Source: Mytilus edulis (taxonomy: Eukaryota; Mollusca; Bivalvia; Mytilida; Mytilidae). From it: a DNA stretch of 64,000 nt. The stretch is taken from contig NC_092354.1 of NCBI RefSeq assembly GCF_963676685.1, forward strand, positions 19,536,746-19,600,745, written 5' to 3'. The notes below the pieces were generated by a model. It ran no database searches. It was not told where the DNA came from and saw only the letters and a program-made list of their open reading frames with translations. The first letter of the stretch is position 1, and every line of letters starts with the position of its first letter. Shown here piece after piece: positions 34,501 through 46,500 of the stretch. The position numbers were made by a program, and so were the translations under genes.

Positions 34501-37500
34501 AATGAAAAAAAGTTAAAAGGTCAAATAAATTAGAACTACGAAGATTTGCGTGCTTGGTTTTGTTGAAAGAACTTTTTGGGTTCGTGTTGTTTATTCTTTA
34601 GTTTTCTATGTTGTGTCATGTGTACTATTGTTTGTCTGTTTGTCTTTTTTCATTTTTAGCCATGGCGTTGTCAGTTTATTTTGGATTTATGAGTTTGACT
34701 GTCCCTTTGGTATCTTTCGTCCCTCTTTTAGTACATGAAAATATTTAAATGCATTCACAAATATTATTTAATGAGAAACCGCTCACAGTGCGGTAACAAT
34801 GCATTTAACTTTAAACATTGACATTTGTATTTCGAGTTTTTGATTTTCTTAAAATTTTAAGGTGCAATCACATATCATTTTGGGTTTTTAGAAGACTTTA
34901 AAGCATACATATATTTTGATATATTGAAAAACAGATGTATGGTGTAGTGGTAAACGCATCGGACTACAAGCACACAGGTTCCTGGTTCGATCCCCGTTTC
35001 GGTGGAAAAAATCAGGGACCGGATTTTAAGCTCTCCCTTGACACCACTTGCGAATATGGTCTTGAATAACGACAATCGTGCATCGAAAGAGGACGATAAA
35101 TGGCTGGCCCATGTTAAGAGAGAGCAATATCTCTTGCACGTAAAAGACACCATTGTAGATTTCAAACATGAGTCGGCTAATGACAAATCAACACTCGCAC
35201 AAACAAAATGGGAAGTGATTAATATAAGTTGTTTCCATTTCCGCTATAAATAAATATGTTTGAACTAACAGATCTTAAAAAAACCATTTTAACTTACCTT
35301 GTTCACACAAATCTTCCAATGAGAAACACAAAATCATGACAGATTTCTGTCTATCATGACTAAACACGTGGAAGGCTGCACTGAAAGAAAGAATTTTCAA
35401 TTGAATGTTAAACTTGGTGTATCTAATACTATATAATTACTAAGATATTTGTTCTTGCATTCCCACAAATAAAAGAATACATTTATATTTTGTACATGTA
35501 GACTATCCGCTTTAATCAACGGTTCAGAATATAATACATGCTGGGTATCATTTTGCAAAGCGTACACCAAAAAATTGTGATAAGTTAAAATGTTCTCAAA
35601 TATGAAAATTCAACCAATGGCGTGGCATTATATACATTTTTGGTTTATCATAACAATGAAATTAGCTACAATATCCACCATCAGAGACAGATTTAGGGTG
35701 TCGGGCTGCGGTCCCCCGATTTTTTTTGTTGGAAAAATTATATGGTTGATTATATAGGGAATCACTGAGGCATGACTGCAGCATGCCCCCTGTAAGGCAG
35801 TCAGTGGGTCCCCCTTCGGAAAGTTTCTAGATCCGCCTCTGACTATGGTTGTAACACTACGGACTAGGCCATACACAACTAAATATCTTAAATCTAACTA
35901 TATACATATATGTTCACATGCATTTAACTTCGAAATATGTTGGAGTTAACCTAACTTTAGAAAACGCTATAAAGATTCATGATACATATTCCGGTAGGAA
36001 AACAGGATTATACCCCTCACTTCTTATGACGTCGTCCAATGAAATTAGTGTATTTTGGACATATTCCTAGTACCTTTGAGAGGAGTTATATTGACGCGAT
36101 CTTGAATTCTTCCACTGTTCATTCTTCGCTAAAACCATCAAAGTTTTGTCTTTACTTCTATGTAAAGATTCGTCGTTTTCTATTTCAGTGCCATCTTCTT
36201 CCAAAACTAATCGGCCATTGATATTGAATTCTAAACTAACTGAAATGTAAGGTGTATCACAAAGTAACATATCGATTTGAGTTATTCGATTTTGCTATCT
36301 TAATTAACTTGTTTTTCTACTGATATCATTTGACATAATTTTTTTTATTTTTTGCACAAATTCGATTCTATTTGATATATCCTATAAATAAAGGCAACAG
36401 TAGTATACCGCTGTTCGAAATTCATAAATCTGGTTTACAAACTATAACTGACGGAAACGCATCAAATATCAGAGGAGAACAACGACACAACAGAAACACA
36501 TCATTAAAATGTAACACACACAGAAACGAACTATAATATAACAATGGCCATTTTTCTGATCTGGTATGGGACATTTTAAGAAAAAAAATGGTGGGTTGAA
36601 CCTGGTTTTGTAGCATGCCAAACCTCCCGCTTTTATGGCAATGTTAAATATAACATCAAAATGACAACATTACATGACAAGACTACAATACAAATAAATG
36701 GGAGAACAAATAGGACGGAGAAACACACGAATAATAGCTAACAAAAGGTACCAGGTTTAAAATTTAATACGCCAGACGTGCGTTTCGTCCACACAAGACT
36801 AACCAGTGACGCTCGGATGAAAATAGTTCGAAAGCCAAAACAAGTACAAAGTTGAAGAGCACTGAGGACAAAAAAATCCAAAAAGTTGTGCCCAATACAG
36901 CTAGGGTTTTCTCCCGGGGATAAGAACATCGTTATTATTTAGAATAATTCATACTTTTGCAAACAGTAATTTTATATAAAAAAATGACTATATAATAGAT
37001 ATACATGATAAAACTGAAGTTGTGACTAACTACAGAATAAAAACGGAAACAATACATAAAACAACCTAATCCAGCACATAAAAGTACACAGTCGAGTTAG
37101 CCAAAGCCTCAACACATAAAGTAACGTCACATTAGAAATTCTGAAAAAAAACACACAAAATGACGTCACATTTGTGAAAATTACAATACTTATTAATATC
37201 AATATATAAACCGCATTTGAAAATATCATTGAAAGTTTAATAAGAGATCAGCATGTGTGTTACCTTCTGCATGCAGTTTGCCGTTTCATAATCTAAAGGA
37301 TTGTGGGTAATTTCATTGTTCGTACCCCAAAATGAAAATTACTTCACGTCATTGATTGAATCCTCATTGTGAAAGAGGTGGTATGCCAATCACAAAAGTT
37401 TGATGTACGTTTGTGATAATATTACCAAGAATTAATTAGATTCTGAAAAGTCTAAATATTTCTAAACTTGAACTGGTAAGCTAAAACGGGCTCCTCTTCA

Positions 37501-40500
37501 AGTATTTGATTTCAGGTTGAACAGCTATCACAACCTTACTACATCACTAATAATGATTGTGAATTACAACAGACCATAGGTTAAAGAAATTGAGAGGAGT
37601 CGAAATGCAATACTGTTGTCAGATCATTTAATATTGGCTTTAATATTGAGTCACTTATATGGTATTTGCTTCGGAAATAAACACATTTATTCTAAAACCA
37701 GTGATTCATCAGTTGTTGGTATGATACGGGTTGTGTTCTTTTCATTTATTTTATAATGGCATGATACTAAACCCCTTACAGAAGGGATTATGCTTGATAT
37801 TCATATGATGAAGATATAATCTTTCAATCAGTATAATTGAGTTCTGGAGCTTGCATGTCAGTAGTCCTTTGTATATTTATGTATCATTGTCATTTTGCTT
37901 AGTTTCTTTTGTTACGTATTCTGACATCGGACTCGGACTTCTTTTAAACTGAGTTTTGAAATTTTGGGTCATCAATGCTCTTTAACTTTATACGTATTTC
38001 CTTTCTGACTATTTTGATCACAGCGTCACTGATGAGTCTTCTGTAGATGAAACACGCGTCTGGCGTATCAAATTATAAGCCTGATACCTTTGATAACTAT
38101 TAGCATGTCGAAATGTATTATTGTATTATTTATTTACAAAACCAGGTTCAACCCACCATTTTTTTCTTAAAATGTTCTGTACCAAGTCAGGAAAATGACA
38201 GTTGTTATCTTATAGTTCGTATCTAAGTATGGTACATTGTCGTTTGGTTTTTTGTTGCACGTTAGTGTTTCTTTTATTTTGTTGTTTTCCTCTTATAGTT
38301 TTCCCTCGGTTTTAGTTTGTAACCCGGATTTGTTTTTTCTCAATCGATTTATGACATTCGAACAGCGGTATACTACTGTTACCTTTATTTAGATGTGCGT
38401 ATTGCTGTGTGTTTGTTTTTTTTCTACATTGCCGTGAGGTATAGGGCCGGGTTGATATCTAAAAAAAAAGTTTAACCCCGCCGCATTTGTTTGCCTGTTC
38501 TTAGTCAGGAGCCTCTTGTTATTCTTTAAATTACTTGATACAGTACCTGAGTTTCTAAGTGATTTATAACCTTCTGTTACCATAACTATTCTCTTCTCTC
38601 GATCAGCACTCCATACTTTGACACAACTGCAATTTCAAACATTAAATAAAAATGGATTAAAACAATCGCTTTGCTATTCAAGTTTCCCTCAGAAAATGAA
38701 ATGTAAAAGATTTTCAAAATAACGGCATCACTTTGAAACGTGTAGATCCTCTTAAAAACGTCTTTGGGTTTAAACAGTTTTCATGAGATAACTGAAGATA
38801 TCTCAATATCAAAGAAAGAACTCGGATGAAATACTCGAACATTGTTAATGAAGTGTGAAATGTAGGGCGCGTTTGGCTTGACTGTTTTGTGTAAATGTTC
38901 TATAAGTAATAGTAAATTATTCAGATTTCAAAAACCGCCGAACCGTAAAATACATTTGTCGAGAACTCCTTCGGTTTAAATCAATTATTTGTTTGATTTG
39001 ATATCTGAAATGCGAAATTCAAACTATGTACTATTAGCAGACGACTTTAGCTTCGAAAATAGATAATGCGAAATTAAAAAAATTATCAACTATAAAACCG
39101 AATGGTAAATTTTTCACAAAATATTAAAACTCAAGAATTAAAACTTGAATATAAAGTGACTTACAACAAAGATTTCAGTAAATCAGGGTTCGCCTTAACT
39201 TCGCCATCTATGTCTTTTCTGTAAACAAAATAATGACATATATTTAATGCTAAATATCTTATACATTTTTAATATTTATTTTTCTTCAAACTAAAAGATA
39301 AACAATTACTCAATGCTAATATCATACGGCATATTATTTTGTTTATAGTAAACCAAAAAGAAAAACATGCTATACAAAGGAAAAAAGTAATCATTATGCT
39401 TGAATTTTTAAATGACAAAATATTTGTTGAATTTGGAGGTGTACATTTTTCAATAAGTTGTCGGTATTCCTATGGGAACAAACTGTGCTCCTCTCCTTGC
39501 CGACATCTCTTATTTTCACATGAATCGTAGTTCCTTCAGACACTTGTCAAAAACAAAAAGATCAAAGAAGTCAGGTTATTAAATTTCAGATTCAGATATA
39601 TTGATGATGCTCCTTCCACTAACAATCCAACTATTTCTGATTGGGTTCCATTAATATCGCCTTTGGTATTAGAAATTAATTAAACAACAAACACGGCTTC
39701 CTCCGCCTCATTTTTAGACTTATACCTAGAATTTGACATGCACGGTCATCTCATTACCAGAATCTATGACAAATGAGACGATTCTAATTTTGAAATTATC
39801 AATTTCCCCCTACCTTAGTAGCAATATACAAACTTCACCTGCATACGGGATATTATAAATTTTCAAAATTATTGATTAATATTCGGTATTCAAAAGCTTA
39901 TAGCTCCTATTCAGATTTTGTAAAACGTCACACAATTCTGAAAAGAAAGTTGATGAACCAGGGTAGGTCTCGTCCTTCTGTTTTTAAAACAATAAAGTTC
40001 ATCGGAAGGTATCAAGACCTTGTTGATAAATATGCCGTATCAACTTCACAAATAATACACGATGGTCTTGAAGTATAAATTCTAGGTACTGACGTTGTTT
40101 GTCTTCTTTATAACGTGTTAAAATATTCTTTATTTGTCTTTGTAAATATTTATTTTACTGTTTAGTCTGTTTAAGTGATATCCATTTGACGTGACTCTTA
40201 CTTATGCATCCCGTCATTGTGCTGTTTTTCTATGGTAATTTTTGTGTTATTGTCTTTCATTTTTGCTAATGCGCTTTGTCTATATGCTTGTTTGTGTTTC
40301 TTTCATACATATGACGTGACTCTGTATTTTTATATCACGTCAATGCGTTAATGTGCTATGGTACATTATGTATTCTTGTTTTTCATTTTTTCTTATGTGT
40401 TTTGATTGTCTATTTGCCTTTTTGTGCTTCTTTGTTACATTTTTGTTTGTTTTTATAGTGATTATGGTTATAACACATTGTTGACTGGTGTACCCCTATT

Positions 40501-43500
40501 TTTGACATTTTACCTATTACGTATATAAAAAAAGAAGATGTGGTATGATTGCTAATGAGACAACTCTTTGCAAGAGACCAAATGATATAGAAAATAACAA
40601 CTTCAGGTCCATATCTGTTTGCTTTGTTCACACATCTTTGTCAATATACAAGTAATGGAATTTGATGCGACTGTCATACAAGTGAAAGGTTTAGTTAGTT
40701 ATAATGCCAGGTTTAATTCCCTATTTTATAAATAAGAGAATGGCGGTACCAAGTCAGGAATATGACAGTTGTTATCCATTCGTTTGATGAGTTTCAGCTT
40801 TTTATTTGCCATTTGATTAGGAACTTTCAGTGTGATTTTAAATTTTTTCAAACAAAACCAAGTACAAAAGAGGCAGGTACTGATAATAAAAATAGAACAG
40901 CCTATATGTTGTATTAAAAATATTAAAATTAGTTTCGTAAGGAGGAAGAAAAGGGTTAATAGATTTAGTATAACTGAAAATGCAATTACTTGGGAATCAG
41001 TGAACAACTATTTTACTCTGAGAGGGTTCATGGTATTTTTCAAAAAGGTATTCTGATTTCCAACAAAAAGAATATTTTGATCAGGGGAAAAGGGAGGTTC
41101 TGATTGTGAGTTTATGCCATTAAATTATATATTATATTAAGTTTTTGAATAAAAATAATATGATTTCGTGGTACAAAAACAATTTCTGAATTTAAAGAAA
41201 AATACATAATCCCCACTTTTTTATGTAACCAGAACTCACCCATGTTTTCTCCTCGTCCATATGCAAACTGCTAGGAAGATGATAAGTACCAGAATGGCGC
41301 CAGCTACACTTCCTGTACCGATGAGGTAAACCTTCCAACTTGTATATGTAGGCTTTTCTATAATAAAAATATACAATAAAAATAAATTTTATTTCGTGTT
41401 CTTTTAGTATGAAAATAGGGAGATGTGATATGAATGCCAAAGAGACAACTATGCACCAAAGTTAAAAAAAAATGGATGTTAGAAATTCAAAATAAGGCTT
41501 TATTGCTGCTTCTATTGGCCGTACAGCTAAGCTAGGCTCCTGAAATATGAGAGTCGGTTTTTACACGACAAAAGGTAGTAATCATTTGTCAATCAAATAC
41601 GAACAGTTGCAACTCTTTCGGTCAACTGCGCTTCCCCAAACCATGCAGCTTATATATAGTTACCGGTGTACAACAGATTTTCATCTGTGGTACCGATAGC
41701 CAGTAGTTGGTTGTAACCTATTTCAAACGTTTCGCAACTTCAATCGTGCATTGCAATGCTATATTTATACGGTTTGTACCAAGAAACCAGTGTCTTTTGC
41801 ATACACACTTCTTTGTTGATAAACCAGATGAATGTGTTCACGATATAAGATAATCGTCATAATCAAGAAACTTCAAGCTTTTTTCCGACATTGTTCTTAG
41901 AATCTTACAACAAATAAGGATGGTCAATCTTTCGATCAAAAAGCGTGTCAAACTAAAAACTGTAAGTATTGTATTAGTTGCATCTCCTAACGCGATAAAT
42001 AGGAGCAAGAAAACAGATTTCATTGCCAAGAATCTGTCCGGTTTAAGGGAGATAACTCAATTTGATAACAATTATTTGTATCGAGAAGGACGATAATACA
42101 TCCTCGCTCCACATGGGGTTACTAGATAATTTGACAATTGCGATAAGACGCACATTTAAGGGGTTGAACACCCGCTGGTCTGTAAGATAACTTCAGTGGA
42201 AACCAATACCAGATGTTATCGCTAAAATAATTTTGATTCATGTTTTCTAAGTTTTGGTTCAATTTGTAAAATTAATTGAAGGCCGGAGTTCCGATCTTTG
42301 TTGAAACCGGGGACTACTGAATTAGTTTCTTAGTCCTAGTTGAAACATTAAAACGGCGCAAGATGTTTGACCCAAATTGGTAAATGAAAAATGCATATAA
42401 ATAAATTATATTTTCTTATTCAAAATGGATTGTTAATCAAACTGACTGAAATGTATTTGAAATTTTAGTTCAAGTAACACAATTGGCCGAAATGTCGTTG
42501 TCTTACGAGTCTTTATTTTATTTTTTATGTGTATATATGTAACAGGTACCTTGAGAATTCGGAATGTCTGTCGTTTAATTCAATTTTAAAATTCATTGAC
42601 AGTTAATAATTATTAAATGTACACTCACTTTGAGCATGGAAGTAATATTACTTCTAATAAGTTCTATGCTTTGAGTGAGGATAACAGCACAATTCCGCGG
42701 GTTCTGATTTGTTTTTCGTAAATTCTTTTGTTATAAATGAGGCCGTTAGTTTTCTCAATTAAATAATTCCATATTTTTTTAATGTTGGGGCCTTTTATAT
42801 CAGACTATACCAGAGACATATAGTTGGATACGACCACCTATACCAAGTCAGGAATATGACAGTTGTTACATGTATCCATTCGTTTTATGTGTTTTATCAT
42901 TTGATATTGCCATTTGATTACGGACTTTTCGTTTTGAATTTTCCTCGGAGTTCAGTATTTTTGTGATTTTACTTTTTTTGTTTGAACTTTGGTGGACAGT
43001 TGTCTTATTGGCAATCGTATCACATTTTTTTTGGTTTTCATATTTATGTTCGATGTGTACTGGTAGATAACTCAAGTTATCTTCAAATCGGTACTTTAGA
43101 TCTTTTGTATTCTGTAGATAAGTTTCATGCCCAATGTACAGGGAAGCATTTTCCTACTAATTTTAAGAGTTTGGTCTTGTGTTGTGCTTTTATACCACAG
43201 ATAAATTTGAGCACTCGCAAACATTTTAAACCCCGCCGAATGCCACGGTTTCTAGTTTTGTTTTATAAAGTCAGGAACAAATTATTTGTTATTATGAAGT
43301 TGTCGTTTCTTGTTATCCACAAGAGAAAATATGACACAGAAATTTTGTTAGTCTTATGTGTGTGTGTGTATTTTTTCAATTTTTTTTTATATGTTACGGA
43401 GTTTTGTGTGACGTTCTTTTCGCTAAATTATATATATTTATAACATTATTGTATTGAATACCCCCCCCCCCCCCCTCCTTTTGCGTTAAAGACCCATTGG

Positions 43501-46500
43501 TGACTATGGGTTGTTTTCTGCTCTTTTGTCGGGTTGTTGCCTCTTTTTATAACTCATTTCCCGTTTCCATTCTCAATTCTATTGAAGTTATAAAGCTACT
43601 ATACGATATGGGTTAAGATAATTGATAAAAGCCATACAGTAACTTATACGGTTGCACGAAGATAGTGAGAAAGCGTCATTTCAAAAGCAGATTCTACATT
43701 TTGTTTGTATCTACGTTATGACAATTAACACTCTTAAATCATGTCTGAAAATAAAATCTCGGAAATGTCATATTTGTTGACCCTTTCCTGTTTTTAATAA
43801 AAATAATACAAGATTCCAGCATCGTTTCCACCATATATCCACCTCGAGTATCCACAGGTATATAGCCTGAAGCTGACATGTTAATTGTCATACAAGTACC
43901 TGTTCAAAGCTAACAATCTTTATCGTTTTGTGAAGAAATTATTGACTTTTTATTTAATATTGTTTCGGTTCAATGAATTTTAATTCAGTTGAAGAGCTTG
44001 GGATAAAATAAAATGACAAGGCAATTCTATAAACAGCAGTTTATTTTCATTTTATACAAGAATACTGTTATATTTAGATATATATGTTAGTTTCGATTAT
44101 TTTAGTCATCATCAAGTTTCTTTTTGACGGCGAATGTAAATTTATATCATCATATGGTAAAACGTGTCTTAAAAGGGGTTAACTTTCTAATGTATTGTGC
44201 GCACACATTATTCGTATATTTAGTTTTAAGAAATTAATAACAGAAACTTGGTTTTGAAGAAAAATCTATTATCTGATTTTAACTTGCCGTATCAAGTGGT
44301 CGAATTCAGTGGTGTATTATATATGCTGTTTTATGCATGCACTGTTAAAGTGCGACGAAATGGAATTGTTCTCCTTTATGATTGTGTATTCAAATCGTGA
44401 GAAAATAGCCTTATTGCGGACCTGTTTTTGTATTGTTATGAGTTACAATTTATGACAAAAATAAGCAAAGACCCATCGAAACAACATCTGATAAACAAAT
44501 TTAATAATACTTTTAGATATTTGGATGATATTTTGGCTCTCAATAATTTTTTTTAGATGGTGACGTTCCCTTGTCACCATCTTACGGTGTTTATATATCT
44601 CAACTTGTACGATTCGCTCGTGTGTGTAACAATGTTTTCGATTTTAACGAGAGAAATTTATGTATTACTGAAAAATTATTACACCAGGGTTTTCGATATC
44701 ACAAACTAGTCAAAACATTACTAAATTTTATCATCGGTATAAAGACATCATTCGTAAATATAGCTCAACATGCAGACTTCTAATACGTTCAGGTATTTCA
44801 CATCCAATTTTTTATGGTAATATTCTTTATAAAGCACAAAGGTGTCAGTATTCACCTCAGAAACTTACAAAACCTTTGAATAGACTTATTAAGAAGGGAT
44901 ATAATTACGATACTGTTGTCAAGTCATTAAAGATTGCATATTTTGGCGTTAATATTGAGTCACTGATAAGGTCTTTGCATCGGAACTAAACACATTTATT
45001 CTAAAATACAGTTGTTGGCATGACACGGGTTATGTTCTTCTCATATATGTTATGATGGTATGATACTAAATCCCTAACGGGAAGGATTGTGCCTGATGTT
45101 CATATGATGAAATCATAATCTTTCAGTCAGTTTAATTGAAGTCTGGAGCTGGCATGTCAGTTAACTGCTAGTAGTCTGTTGTTATTTATGTATTATTGTC
45201 ATTTTGTTTATTTTCTTTGGTTACATCTTCTGACATCAGACTCGGATTTCTCTTGAACTGAATTTTAATGTGCGTATTGTTATGCGTTTACTTTACTACA
45301 TTGGTTAGAGGTATAGGGGGAGGGTTGAGATCTCACAAACATGTTTAACCCCGCCGCATTTTTGCGCCTGTCCCAAGTCAGGAGCCTCTGGCCTTTGTTA
45401 GTCTTGTATTATTTTAATTTTAGTTTCTTGTGTACAATTTGGAAATAAGTATGGCGTTCATTATCACTGGACTAGTATATATTTGTTTAGGGGCCAGCTG
45501 AAGGACGCCTCCGGGTGCAGGAATTTCTCGCTACATTGAAGACCTGTTGGTGACCCTCTGCTGTTGTTGTTTTTTATTTGGTCGGGTTGTTGTCTCTTTG
45601 ACACATTCCCCATTTCCATTCTCAATTTTATTAAAAAGGTTATACAAGTATTGTTACGAAAAAGAGTCAAAAGGACCAGTTAAAATGCAACTAGTCACTG
45701 GGGGAGTTGTCTCATTGACAATCTGCCATCATACAGCTACTGCTAAACTCCTTTTTTTTTTTTTTTTTTTACCAAATATGAATAGAAACTATTTAATCCC
45801 ATTAATTACAAAAAAAAATGTGATTGTGTATTGATAAAACACTCAGTTGAACGTGCATCTATTTAATACAATGCGTTAACTTTTAGATTACGATTGCATA
45901 TTCTCATACTTTATTTAATATCGGTTATAAGCACGTGATAACAAACACAAACAAAAACTTTGAATATATAATTAACTTCAATAATAAAAACGTGAATTTT
46001 ATATTATTTATTGTTTTGTAATTCCTTCAGCCCTAAACCAAGTTAATACAAAACGTCGTTTACACTATATCACATGAATTATTATGTCTCAGCATGACTG
46101 TATAAACAAGATTGTGTAACAGGCTACTATCTGTTTACACAAACAATGTATCCTGTTGTCAAATAGAAATTGATAGAATAAAAACTTAAAATCGCCTACT
46201 TTTAAATCAAATTTGGTGCAAGGAGACAATAACCAATTTAAAAATAAACTGCACCACATTAAACTATAACTTTTCATCTTTCTCTTGGTCACAACAGCTA
46301 AGGAATGTCATCAGTAAAAGTATTTTATTTATTTTTTCAAAGCTGACCACTTTCCCTAAAAATGGCATTTTCTGTAAGAATAACGGCAAATGTAAGCCAT
46401 TTGACACCACTGTATGAAAAATCTAAATTTGTTGCATGAAGTTTAAACATTATTTTAAAATAATTTATATCATTAAAAAGAAGACACATTAAGGATTCTG

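Noticed and set aside
34550-34738. Hydrophobic frame with motifs like MALSVYFRFMSLTVPLVSF, also at 32594-32830, 50243-50488, 53497-53737 and 54928-55348
   Set aside because: The same peptide recurs wherever family 3 repeats occur in either orientation, so it is a repeat frame rather than a gene family.
34935-35005. Functional tRNA gene
   Set aside because: Box A and B motifs are present, but the sequence lacks a foldable full cloverleaf and continues into a SINE body.
37570-38540. Coding sequence of a live reverse transcriptase
   Set aside because: Only the terminal codons and tail of the RT element are present, mixed with reverse family 2 sequence.
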